Assembly (NCBI GenBank): GCA_965228775.1
Contig: OZ245840.1
Coordinates: 2,790,001 to 2,854,000 of the forward strand
Direction: 5' to 3'
Length of the DNA stretch: 64,000 nt
From: JANQMY01 sp965228775
GTDB lineage: Bacteria; Pseudomonadota; Alphaproteobacteria; JANQMY01
Position 1 is the first letter of the stretch. Each line of letters begins with the position of its first letter. Under the pieces are notes generated by a model that was given only the letters and a program-made list of their open reading frames with translations, searched no databases and was not told the origin of the DNA. Of this stretch, positions 15,168 to 23,767 are shown piece after piece. A program made the translations under genes and the position numbers.

Positions 15168-15803
15168 CTAGAAGTTTGCCCAAATTGGATGGCCGCGAGC
15201 GCCCCAAAACACAAACCACTTACCAGCAGAGCGGAGGATTTCGCGCTGATCCTCAACGGATGCCGCACCTGAGGGCTGGTTACCGAATACGCGCCTGAAC
15301 CAACTTTTTGGCTCACTTTTTCGCGGCTCGCCTTCAGCCGCAGCGAGTAGTCTTTCACCATATGCCTTGGCTTCCTCTGGTGTGATAACTAAACGCCAAG
15401 CTGCCTCCAATGTCTCATTGTCGATCAAATCACTACAGGTCTCCAAAATCTGTCCACGGAATGTGTGCGAATCAACATAACCCAAAGATCCATTGGAGTA
15501 GTCCGGCACACCGTCAACTTGAACAAGCTCAACAACGTGAAAGCCTAACAGTGACTCCAAATACTCATCGTTCGACCGGGAGTCGTTCGCGGGTTTGTTT
15601 TTCAAAACCCATTCATCAGCTCGCTTATCTTTCCCCACAACCGGCGCACCAAGGGTCTCGTGCGACGGTATAGAAATTTCAATCAGGCGCTCCTGCTCCA
15701 CATCAGAAAGCTCGTCGTCCGCATAAAGTCTTCTGAGTAACCGGTCCCATTCATCTTCGAATCCGGGCCGAGATTTTCCAAGTGGTTCGAGATCAAGTCC
15801 CAT
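15168..15803 (-). CDS. Hypothetical protein, 211 residues, no recognised family
   Basis: The reading frame is long and has no better competitor in the region. The protein is acidic in its first half (DEWDRLLRRLYADDELSDVEQERL) and ends in a basic, aromatic tail (KSWFRRVFGNQPSG, FVFWGARGHPIWANF). No signal peptide or clear membrane helix is seen. It faces FghA tail to tail with a 30-bp gap, is flanked upstream by about 270 bp without a gene, and its codon choice looks less biased to G/C than its neighbours. That could mean a recent acquisition. Confidence 0.6.
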   Translation of the reverse strand: MGLDLEPLGKSRPGFEDEWDRLLRRLYADDELSDVEQERLIEISIPSHETLGAPVVGKDKRADEWVLKNKPANDSRSNDEYLESLLGFHVVELVQVDGVPDYSNGSLGYVDSHTFRGQILETCSDLIDNETLEAAWRLVITPEEAKAYGERLLAAAEGEPRKSEPKSWFRRVFGNQPSGAASVEDQREILRSAGKWFVFWGARGHPIWANF

Positions 15804-16072
15804 ATTCGACTCCTGTTAATAAGAGCATGTTTCACCCACTCTGGGTTAAGCGTGTGAGAACATGTACCAAATGAGAGTGGTGATTTTTTAAGGTTTGCTG
15901 TGTTCTGGAGATGCAAAGTGCGATCAAGAACACGCGAGGAAATCAGCTTTCTCTAGGCCTTCATGAAACCGAAGGCTTGGTTCCACTACAGAAGACGGGT
16001 TTCCGCCGGGCGCATTACCTACTTGAACCGAACTACAATATGTTTGCTCCAAGTCTAGAGCTTTGTCAGAGC

Positions 16073-16534
16073 TTACCCCGCCGCGTTGAGCTTGGCGCGG
16101 GCTTCGGTGAGGTCCCGGGTGGTGTCCGCCAAGCGCATCGACAGAACCCGCATGATTTCCAGACCCATCTGTGGAAACTCGGAAATCATCCTGTAGAAAA
16201 GTTCCTTCGTGATGCGCAAGGCTTCCACACGGGTCTTCGCGGTCACAGTGGCCGTTCGCGGCACATCGGTGAGTATGGAGATCTCACCCACGAATGCGTT
16301 CTTTCCCAGCGTGGCAACAACGGTCGATCCGCTGTCGTTTTCCACGGAGACATCCGCTTCGCCATCAATAATCACATAGGCAGCATCGCCGATCTCGCCC
16401 TGGCGGCACATTTCATTGCCTTGTTCAAAACAGATGCGTTCGCTCGCGAACGCCAAGAGCTTGATCTTCGCAAGATCGATGTTCTCGAACAGTGGAATAC
16501 GACGCAGTAAATCTACTTCTTGCTTGATACTCAT
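16073..16534 (-). CDS. Cyclic nucleotide-binding domain protein (single cNMP domain)
   Basis: The 153-residue protein is one cNMP-binding beta-barrel: LLRRIPLFENIDLAKIKLL at the start, GDAAYVIIDGEADV, the phosphate-binding-cassette region NAFVGEISILTDVPRTATVTA and C-terminal helices (MRVLSMRLADTTRDL). The PBC core reads GEISILTDVPRTATV, close to the canonical GE-x-A-L-x(n)-R-x-A form. There is no DNA-binding domain, so it is not a CRP regulator. It lies 46 bp downstream of the large ABC-like gene on the same strand and is probably co-transcribed. An adenylate cyclase is encoded at 34758. Confidence 0.88.
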   Translation of the reverse strand: MSIKQEVDLLRRIPLFENIDLAKIKLLAFASERICFEQGNEMCRQGEIGDAAYVIIDGEADVSVENDSGSTVVATLGKNAFVGEISILTDVPRTATVTAKTRVEALRITKELFYRMISEFPQMGLEIMRVLSMRLADTTRDLTEARAKLNAAG

Positions 16535-16580
16535 AGCGACTTCTCCAGCTCCCCAGCCATTTTTGTTCCTTTGCGGATCA

Positions 16581-19466
16581 TCATCCGTAGGCTTTTAGTT
16601 TTTCGAATTCACTTTTGCGGCCCGCCAATTCTTCCGGCATGCCTTGTTCAATCAATTGCCCGCCTTCCATCACCAGCACACGATCGAAACCGATGGACAT
16701 GGCCGGCCGGGCCACCACCCACAAAACGCCCTTTCCATCACGGGCCTTCAGCACTTGTTGCAGGATCTTTCCTTGGCTGCCTTGATCCAGCGCAGCCAGG
16801 GCCAAATTCACCACCAGATAGTCCGGGTTTTTGATAAGCGCGCGCCCTAGACCCAGCTTCTGCCGTTGCGCGCCCGTCAGCCGGCGCCCTGCGCTGCCCA
16901 CCTGGAATTCGAGGCCAACCCGGAAAATTTCGAGTTCCAAGCCTAATTCCCGCAGCACATTGCGAGCGAACAGGCGCACTTGTTCCTGAGCACGCGGCTG
17001 GCCATAAGCGACCCGGCCCATCAGCACATTGTCCTGAATTGTGGCCGCGCGGTTGTAGGTCTCCGGGTCGAAGAAGGCCACCGCCTCGCGCAGCTCTTCC
17101 GGCAGGTTCTGGCGGAACAGCCCCCGCGCGGACAAAAGCTTCTTTTCCATTTCTTCGTCGACCAGATCGAGACGATGACGGGCTTCGATATAGTTGAACG
17201 GCAGGGTCAAGAAGCGCTCGTGATCTTCCATGGTCAGCGCGTTCAAATTCACCTTGCCGCCGTTTTGCACTGTGCGCATCAAGAGTTCTTGGTACAGCGG
17301 CAGGTCTTCCGCTGCGATAAAACTGAACTGATCGAAGAACGGATGATCCGGCGGAATATCCCGGAACAGTTCCACCATGGTTTCCGCAAGCTCGTATCCC
17401 ATATCGATCAGGGTTTGCTCCAACCCCGCATTGCGGATGGTGATGAGCATATAGGCGTTTGATGCAAGCGCTCCCGTATCCAAGCGATCATCCAGTGGCG
17501 TGCCGAACAGAAGGTTCTGGGCCACGGTCGCATTGCGGTTGTAAAGCTGGGGATCGAATGGCTCGATCAGCTGGGCGATCTGCTGGCTTGCCATCTGCGT
17601 CCGCAGTTTGCGGCGGGCCTGCAGGATCAGATCGGCCAGAGGGGCATTCTCTTCCACATTGATGATCCCGCGCAAACCAAAGGCGAAAACATCATCGGCA
17701 AGGTCAACGGCTTGGAACGTATCGAGGATTTTTTGATCCACCTCATCGGCCTGGCTGACGCCGAGGGCTTCGTAATCCACCCATTCCGCATCAAAATCGA
17801 AGGGCGCATTGCCGGAACGCTGGATTTCCATCTCTTCGAACTGGCGCCGGCGGCGGTCACTCTCATCGATTGGCGGTTGCGACACAGGCTGATGCTTGAG
17901 TCCATACAGAACATTCTCGCGCAGCGTCCCAGGGAACACGAAGGAATCCTGATCCGCATAGCCGATGCGCCGCCCGGTCACCGCCTCGGGCAGGCGCGCG
18001 AGATCGTCCTCGCCAATGGTGACGCGGCCCGTGGACGGTTCCAGCAGCCGGGCAAGCGTCATGCCCACAAATTCTTTGCCTGACCCTGAATCGCCAACAA
18101 CCGCAACGCTTTCGTTCAACGCGGCCGTGAAGGAAACATGGTCCAGCAGCCGCGCACCTGAATCATCGATGACCGACACATTCGCAAAGACCAAATCGCC
18201 CGCGAGAGGTGCCGGTTTTCCGTCAACAGGCGCCTGCAGATCCGCATCCAAGATGTTGTCCGGGTTAAACTGCTGAATGACTTGTTCGTACTTGATCTGC
18301 ACATCGAGACGCTGTTGATCCCAATTAATCAGCTCACGGACAGGTGCGGGCAGCTGATTATAGGCAAGCAACGCGGCCACGACAGAGCCCACATCCATCG
18401 ACCCCTGGATCGCGAAGTAGCCGCCAATAATGTAAAACAGGAAGGGCGTGAACTGACCCAGGAAGTTGTTCAGAAACTTCACGAAAAACTTCCGGCGGTA
18501 AATTTCGTAGCGGATGCGATAGATGATGCCGAGCCGATGGGTAATGTCTGACCGCTCGAAATTAGAGGTATCGTGGACGTGAATGGCCGCCGCACCATCG
18601 ACGATTTCGCCGATCTTGCCTGCCAGATTGCGCGCCGCCAATTGGCGCTGTTTGCCAAGCTGCAAAATGGGCACCCGCATGCGCGGGATCAAAAACGACT
18701 GAATCAGAATGACGGCGATGGCCACCATGCCAAGCCAGACGCTCTGCACCACGATGAACAAAAGGGCCGTCAGCGCCTGGCCCCCCAGGAAGGCTGGCTG
18801 CACATAGGCATCACCGATAAAACCGCCCAAGGGCTCCACCTCTGACGTAACCATGCTGGCCACTTCGGACTGTTTCACGCGGCGAAATTGGGTGGGGTGA
18901 AAACGTAAAACCCGGTCCACCAATTCGTAGCGAAGGCGTCGCAACAAACGTTCGCCCATGCGCCCCTTCATGGTGTTCACTTGAAATTTGAACAGCCCAT
19001 TGATGCACACAAGCCCCAGAAAAATGAAGCTCATGGCGAACAGGTAATCCACCTGCTGAAGGCTAAAGCCGTCAAACAGGACAAGCGAACCGGCACCGTC
19101 CGACCAGGCTTCAGGAAATGGAAGGGAAATCTTCAGAGCAGGCGCCGTATCTTCGGCATGCTGAAAGCTTTTGCCTTCGATTGCCTCATTCACGATCGTC
19201 TTCGGAAGAGACAGCGACATGAAATAAAACGGCAGCGACATCAAGACGATCATCAAGACCGTCAGCTGCTCGCGCCGGCTATGCCGCCAGATATATGGAA
19301 AAATGCTTTGATCCATATGGGATCGAATGTCCTTCTGTTCCTCTTCCAAGGTAGGCCGCGCTCCGCCGTGCTGCAACGGCAAAGCCCCCATATGTGATCG
19401 GCCTTGGATGCGCATTTGCCCGCTTTTTGGTAGGGGATCACAATTTTGTGGATGAATTGCTGACAT
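16581..19466 (-). CDS. Large ABC-exporter-like protein with a degenerate, expanded nucleotide-binding domain
   Basis: The 961-residue protein has an exporter transmembrane domain (helices about 68-92, 128-160, 228-262 and 332-372) and an NBD starting near 424. The NBD departs strongly from the norm. Walker A is GDSGSGKE (458-465), with Glu in place of Ser/Thr. The signature is LTGAQ (863-867). Walker B ends VVNL (885-888), so the magnesium Asp and catalytic Glu are Asn and Leu. The switch His is missing (VVARPAM). Walker A and signature are about 400 residues apart instead of about 100, and the Q-loop segment FPGTLRENVLYG (511-522) recurs in altered form at 639-655 and 800-817. ATP hydrolysis is doubtful. 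The start is uncertain: an ATG at 19316 (MDQSIFPY) is an alternative. Confidence 0.8.
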   Translation of the reverse strand: MSAIHPQNCDPLPKSGQMRIQGRSHMGALPLQHGGARPTLEEEQKDIRSHMDQSIFPYIWRHSRREQLTVLMIVLMSLPFYFMSLSLPKTIVNEAIEGKSFQHAEDTAPALKISLPFPEAWSDGAGSLVLFDGFSLQQVDYLFAMSFIFLGLVCINGLFKFQVNTMKGRMGERLLRRLRYELVDRVLRFHPTQFRRVKQSEVASMVTSEVEPLGGFIGDAYVQPAFLGGQALTALLFIVVQSVWLGMVAIAVILIQSFLIPRMRVPILQLGKQRQLAARNLAGKIGEIVDGAAAIHVHDTSNFERSDITHRLGIIYRIRYEIYRRKFFVKFLNNFLGQFTPFLFYIIGGYFAIQGSMDVGSVVAALLAYNQLPAPVRELINWDQQRLDVQIKYEQVIQQFNPDNILDADLQAPVDGKPAPLAGDLVFANVSVIDDSGARLLDHVSFTAALNESVAVVGDSGSGKEFVGMTLARLLEPSTGRVTIGEDDLARLPEAVTGRRIGYADQDSFVFPGTLRENVLYGLKHQPVSQPPIDESDRRRRQFEEMEIQRSGNAPFDFDAEWVDYEALGVSQADEVDQKILDTFQAVDLADDVFAFGLRGIINVEENAPLADLILQARRKLRTQMASQQIAQLIEPFDPQLYNRNATVAQNLLFGTPLDDRLDTGALASNAYMLITIRNAGLEQTLIDMGYELAETMVELFRDIPPDHPFFDQFSFIAAEDLPLYQELLMRTVQNGGKVNLNALTMEDHERFLTLPFNYIEARHRLDLVDEEMEKKLLSARGLFRQNLPEELREAVAFFDPETYNRAATIQDNVLMGRVAYGQPRAQEQVRLFARNVLRELGLELEIFRVGLEFQVGSAGRRLTGAQRQKLGLGRALIKNPDYLVVNLALAALDQGSQGKILQQVLKARDGKGVLWVVARPAMSIGFDRVLVMEGGQLIEQGMPEELAGRKSEFEKLKAYG

Positions 19467-19512
19467 GCGCCAAAAAATGGTTATCTGACAGGCATGTGCA
19501 GGGGAGTGAGAC

Positions 19513-20733
19513 GTGCCGAAAATGCGGCGATTACTGATTTATAGCCACGATTCCTTTGGCCTGGGCCATTTGCGCCGCTGCCGGACCATCGCCCATGACC
19601 TGGTGGACCGCTGGGACGATCTATCCGTTCTGATCATATCCGGATCACCCGTTGTCGGACGGTTTTCCTTCCGAAAACATGTGGATTTCTTGCGTGTCCC
19701 CGGCGTCACCAAAACGCCCGACGGCTCCTACGCTCCGTTTGACCCCGGCGGCGATATGGACAAGATCATCGGCTTGCGGACAGCCCTGATCCGCCAAGCG
19801 GTTCAAGAATTCCGGCCTCATCTTTTCCTGGTGGACAAGGAGCCCTTGGGCCTGAGGGGCGAAGTGGCACCAGCGCTTGAATGGGCCCGAACGTCCGGCA
19901 CGCGCCTGGTGCTTGGTCTGCGGGATGTCTTGGATGCACCGGACCGGCTGCAACAAGAATGGGCCCGCAAGAACGCGTTCGAGGCGCTGGACACGCTCTA
20001 TCACGATGTTTGGATCTTCGGCGATCAGAAGTTCTATGACCCTCTAGAGGGCCTCCTCTTACCCGCCAGTGTTCGCGCCAAAGCCTCGTTTACCGGCTAT
20101 CTGCGCCGGCCAGCCGGAAACAGACACGTTGCCACGCCGGAACGCCCTTTCGATGAACCTTTCTTGTTGGTGATGGCCGGAGGCGGGGGAGACGGCAGCC
20201 CGCTGATCGAGTGGGTTCTGGACACATATGAAAATCAGCCAACCGGGTTGCCCCCGTCATTGATCGTGACCGGTCCGTTCATGCCCATGGCGGATCAGCG
20301 CCGGTCCATCGAGCGTGTGCAAAATGATCCCCGTCTCAAGATCAAGACTTTCGATGCCCGCATTGAATTCCTGCAAGAAAGTGCCGCAGGCTTCGTCACC
20401 ATGGGGGGCTACAATACATTCTCCGAAATGCTGTCGCGCGACAAACCCTGCTTGATGGTTCCTCGGACGGAGCCGCGCCGGGAGCAGCTCATCCGCGCCC
20501 AAAGAAGCGAAGAATTAGGGCTCCTTAAGACCCTCGTTCATTGGCAAGATGACGAGACTGTTCGATCCGATCCGCAAGATTTGGCGCGGGAACTCGCACA
20601 GTTGCCACATGCTGACGCGCCATCCACCGCCATGTGGCCAGGCATGTTGGAGGGACTTGACGGCATTGCCGATCTGGCCGCTCCTTGGATCGGTCCCGGC
20701 AGCCATCGGGCCCAGGCGGTTTCCGTAGGTTAA
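19513..20733 (+). CDS. Glycosyltransferase, GT-B fold, MurG/COG4671-like
   Basis: The 406-residue protein starts at a GTG with an AGGGGAGTGAG ribosome-binding region and opens RLLIYSHDSFGLGHLRRC, the glycine-rich N-terminal loop of GT28-type transferases. The second Rossmann domain shows LLVMAGGGGDGSPL and the donor-binding region GFVTMGGYNTFSEMLSRDKPCLMVPR. No membrane helix is present, so it acts in the cytoplasm or at the inner face of the membrane. It is divergent from the ABC-like gene by 46 bp and heads a tight run of glycosyltransferases. The gene at 23768 encodes a protein of the same type. Acceptor and sugar are unknown. Confidence 0.82.
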   Translation: MPKMRRLLIYSHDSFGLGHLRRCRTIAHDLVDRWDDLSVLIISGSPVVGRFSFRKHVDFLRVPGVTKTPDGSYAPFDPGGDMDKIIGLRTALIRQAVQEFRPHLFLVDKEPLGLRGEVAPALEWARTSGTRLVLGLRDVLDAPDRLQQEWARKNAFEALDTLYHDVWIFGDQKFYDPLEGLLLPASVRAKASFTGYLRRPAGNRHVATPERPFDEPFLLVMAGGGGDGSPLIEWVLDTYENQPTGLPPSLIVTGPFMPMADQRRSIERVQNDPRLKIKTFDARIEFLQESAAGFVTMGGYNTFSEMLSRDKPCLMVPRTEPRREQLIRAQRSEELGLLKTLVHWQDDETVRSDPQDLARELAQLPHADAPSTAMWPGMLEGLDGIADLAAPWIGPGSHRAQAVSVG

Positions 20734-20790
20734 TCTTGGTGTTTGCGCCATAATCCGGTCGATGGATCGCCAAAAAAATCGGTGTTTCTG

Positions 20791-22056
20791 ATGGGTACGG
20801 ACAAAAAGCAAATCGCCATGGTCGTGAAAGGCTGGCCGCGCCTGTCGGAGTCCTTCATTGCCCAAGAAGTGCTTGCCCTGGAACAGCGCGGATTTGAGAT
20901 TCTGCTCTATTCTCTTCGTCATCCGACAGACAAAACGGTGAGTGCCTTTCACCAAGACATCAAAGCGGTGCCCACCTATCTGCCCGAATATCTGTACCAA
21001 GAACCGGCACGCGTCTGGCAGGCCTGGCTTAAAGCGCAGCGCCTCCCAGGCTATCGTGAGGCCGCTAGGCAATTCCGGCGTGACCTTGCCCGCGATACCA
21101 CGCCCAACCGTGTGCGCCGCTTCGGCCAAGCTCTGGTTTTGGCAAGTTCATTGCCGCCGGAAATTCGTCAGATCCATGCACATTTCCTGCACACCCCGTG
21201 CTCCGTTGCGCGCTATGCGGCCATAATGCGCGGCCTGCCCTACAGTTTTTCCGCCCACGCCAAGGACATTTGGACGACGCCTTCTTGGGAAAAGTCAGAG
21301 AAGATTGATGGCGCCGCCTTCGGTGTGACCTGTACACGGAAGGGCCTAGAGGATCTTCATGCCCATGCGGCGCCCGGCAAGCCAGACAGTTTGCATTTGA
21401 TGTATCACGGAATCGACCGCAATAGATTTCCGGTGTCCGGAGAAACAACCACACGTTCGTCCGGCACAACGAAAATATTGTCCGTAGGCCGATTAGTTCC
21501 CAAGAAAGGCTTCGATATTCTCCTGCGAGCCTTTGCGGATCTGCCGGATGATTTAGATTGGCATTGGACGCACTACGGCGCCGGACCGGAAGCGTCGGCC
21601 TTAAAAAGAATGGCGGGCGAATTGGGGGTGGACGCCCGGCTGACCTGGCACGGAGCCGTCGCGCAAGAAGAACTGATCACGGCCTACCGCACGCATGATC
21701 TGTTCGTCTTGCCCTCTCGGCAAGCGGCCGATCAAGACCAAGACGGTCTGCCAAACGTGCTGATGGAGGCGCAATCCCAGGGCATGGCCTGCATTGCCTC
21801 AGATTTATCGGGCATCCCGGAACTGATCGTGCCGGGCGAGACGGGCATGCTGGTCCCACCCAATGACGTTTCCGCGCTTAGCCGCGCGATCCAGGAACTA
21901 GCGGCGAACGAGATCCTTCGACAAAGGCTGGGGGAGGCCGCAAGGCAGCGCATTGAGGCAGAGTTTTTGTTGCAGAACCACATTGGCACGCTGGCGCAGC
22001 TTTTTGACGACGCGCTGCATCATCGCGTTGACATTCAGGACGTCGCTGCGGAATGA
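20791..22056 (+). CDS. Glycosyltransferase family 4
   Basis: The protein of about 421 residues is a GT-B enzyme of family 4. It shows VVKGWPRLSESFIAQEVLAL at the N-terminus, typical of exopolysaccharide transferases, HAHFLHTPCSVARYAAI, the ILSVGRLVPKKGFDILLRAF start of the donor domain, and the E-x7-E region EAQSQGMACIASDLSGIPE. The frame opens at a TTG at 20743, but the ATG at 20791 (MGTDKKQIAM) gives the expected start. Its stop overlaps the next start by ATGA at 22053-22056. Confidence 0.85.
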   Translation: MGTDKKQIAMVVKGWPRLSESFIAQEVLALEQRGFEILLYSLRHPTDKTVSAFHQDIKAVPTYLPEYLYQEPARVWQAWLKAQRLPGYREAARQFRRDLARDTTPNRVRRFGQALVLASSLPPEIRQIHAHFLHTPCSVARYAAIMRGLPYSFSAHAKDIWTTPSWEKSEKIDGAAFGVTCTRKGLEDLHAHAAPGKPDSLHLMYHGIDRNRFPVSGETTTRSSGTTKILSVGRLVPKKGFDILLRAFADLPDDLDWHWTHYGAGPEASALKRMAGELGVDARLTWHGAVAQEELITAYRTHDLFVLPSRQAADQDQDGLPNVLMEAQSQGMACIASDLSGIPELIVPGETGMLVPPNDVSALSRAIQELAANEILRQRLGEAARQRIEAEFLLQNHIGTLAQLFDDALHHRVDIQDVAAE

Positions 22057-23162
22057 AAACGGTTTTCTATGCCCCCATGAAATCGCTCGCGGATGAAAAG
22101 CCGTCCGGCGACCGAACCATGGCAAGCCTTCTGGTAAACGCTATGGGGCGTAGGAGCACCAATGTCTTTATCTTGGACGGGCTAACGTCCTACACGCCGG
22201 AGCCATCCGGCTACCCAGCAGAGAAGAAAAGGCTCCAAGAACTCTGGGCAAAAATCGCCGATGACACCATCGGCGCGATGGAACCCGATCTCTGGGTGAC
22301 TTATCATTCCTACTATAAATCGCCCGACCTAATCGGCCCAATGGCCGCGGCGCAGTTTAATCTGCCCTATGCGATTTTCGAGCCGTCCTACGCGCCCAAC
22401 AGATTGGACACGGATTGGGCGGAAGCCTTGGCAGATGCGAAGCGATCGTTTGACAGCGCCGATCTGCTTTTTGTCATGAAGCAGAAAGACTGGGACCCGT
22501 TGAAACAGATGTTGGGATCAGACGAAAAGCTTGTCCGCTTCCCTCCCTTTATCGACGCAGCGCCTTTTGCCGGTGCTTCTGGGAATAATGTAAGAACGGA
22601 AACGGGAATATCGGCGGACACACCCATTATTCTGTGTACGGCCATGATGCGCGCGGGCGCAAAGCAGGAAAGCTATTCTTTTCTGGCACAGGCGCTTAGC
22701 CATATCAGCGATCTAAAGTGGCATCTTCTCATTGCCGGAAGTGGTCCGGCCCGAACCGAGGTTAAACGGGCATTCGGGGGGAACGAATCTCGGGTGTCAT
22801 TCTTGGGCCAGGCCGACCAAGCAGATCTGCCGACCCTCTATGCGGCAGCAGATCTGTTCGCTTGGCCCGGCATCCGCGAAGCTTACGGCATGGTTTATCT
22901 GGAGGCCGCAGCAGCGGGCGTGCCCTCGATTGCAATGGATGGACCAGGCGTGCGGGAAGTCATCGAGAATGGCAAAACCGGTGTTTTAACGGCACCTAAG
23001 TCAGCCGAGGCCTATGGCGACGCGCTGCGCAGGCTTCTCACATCACCGGATGAACGAAGGCAAATGGGGTTTGCTGCCCAGAGTTGGGCGGCCACGGAAA
23101 GGTCGGTCACCGCCAGCTTACCCCGCCTGGACCCCTTGTTTGATCTTGTGGAGCGACGTTGA
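22053..23162 (+). CDS. Glycosyltransferase family 4
   Basis: The 369-residue GT-B enzyme starts MKTVFYAPMKSLADEKPSGD, with the donor-binding half carrying ILCTAMMRAGAKQESYSFLA, LIAGSGPARTEV, VSFLGQADQADLPTLYAAAD and the E-x7-E motif in EAYGMVYLEAAAAGVPSIAM. It overlaps its upstream neighbour by four bases and its stop is followed within three bases by the next start, so it belongs to one transcription unit. The sugar and acceptor cannot be inferred. Confidence 0.85.
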   Translation: MKTVFYAPMKSLADEKPSGDRTMASLLVNAMGRRSTNVFILDGLTSYTPEPSGYPAEKKRLQELWAKIADDTIGAMEPDLWVTYHSYYKSPDLIGPMAAAQFNLPYAIFEPSYAPNRLDTDWAEALADAKRSFDSADLLFVMKQKDWDPLKQMLGSDEKLVRFPPFIDAAPFAGASGNNVRTETGISADTPIILCTAMMRAGAKQESYSFLAQALSHISDLKWHLLIAGSGPARTEVKRAFGGNESRVSFLGQADQADLPTLYAAADLFAWPGIREAYGMVYLEAAAAGVPSIAMDGPGVREVIENGKTGVLTAPKSAEAYGDALRRLLTSPDERRQMGFAAQSWAATERSVTASLPRLDPLFDLVERR

Positions 23163-23164
23163 CG

Positions 23165-23767
23165 ATGCCGCTCCTTGGATTGATCAGGCATGGGGAAACC
23201 GGCTGGAACCGCCAAGGCAAGATGCAAGGCCATGCCGATATACCGTTGACGCCAGAGGCGCGCCAAGCGCTCTCCTCGATGGGCCCGCCGGAAGAATTGT
23301 GTGGCGCAGAATGGTATTCTAGTCCGCTCGGCCGGGCCAAAGAAACGGCCGTTGCCTTCGGCATCGCGGCACCTCAGATCGATGAACGCCTGATCGAAAC
23401 GGACTGGGGCGATTGGCAAGGCAAGACGATCAATGGCTTGCGCGAAGAATACGGCGCATCCTTCCTGGCAAATGAAGCCAAAGGGCGTCATTTCCGCCCG
23501 CCAAACGGCGAAAGCCCAGCCGACGTGATCACGCGAGTAGAGCCGTTTTTGTTGAAGATCGGAAAACAGGAACAGCCTTGCGCGGCAGTCACCCATAAAG
23601 GTGTGATCCGCGCGGTCCTAGCACTCGCCTATGATTGGGACATGACCACCAAGGCACCGGTAAAGCTTTCTTGGCTAGCAGCGCACTTGTTTCACGTTTC
23701 ACCATCAGGCGCAGTGTCCCCCTTTCGCATGAATGTACCGCTTGTGGCCAAGGCAGGGGCCCAGTGA
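23165..23767 (+). CDS. Histidine phosphatase family protein
   Basis: The 200-residue protein begins MPLLGLIRHGETGWNRQGK with the RHG phosphohistidine motif and has the other core residues in SSPLGRAKETA, LIETDWGDWQGKT and AVTHKGVIRAV. The branch includes phosphoglycerate mutases and metabolite phosphatases such as CobC. Placed between glycosyltransferases, it may dephosphorylate a sugar or lipid intermediate. The ATG at 23165 is preferred over the TTG at 23159, which overlaps the previous stop. Confidence 0.85.
   Translation: MPLLGLIRHGETGWNRQGKMQGHADIPLTPEARQALSSMGPPEELCGAEWYSSPLGRAKETAVAFGIAAPQIDERLIETDWGDWQGKTINGLREEYGASFLANEAKGRHFRPPNGESPADVITRVEPFLLKIGKQEQPCAAVTHKGVIRAVLALAYDWDMTTKAPVKLSWLAAHLFHVSPSGAVSPFRMNVPLVAKAGAQ

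Noticed and set aside
15911..16510. Plus-strand open frame of 199 codons opposite the cNMP-binding gene
   Set aside because: It is antisense to a clear family member and shows no domain or ribosome-binding site.
23690..23710. parS-like TGTTTCACGT sequence in the histidine-phosphatase gene
   Set aside because: Only one half-site matches the 16-bp palindrome, so ParB binding is unlikely.
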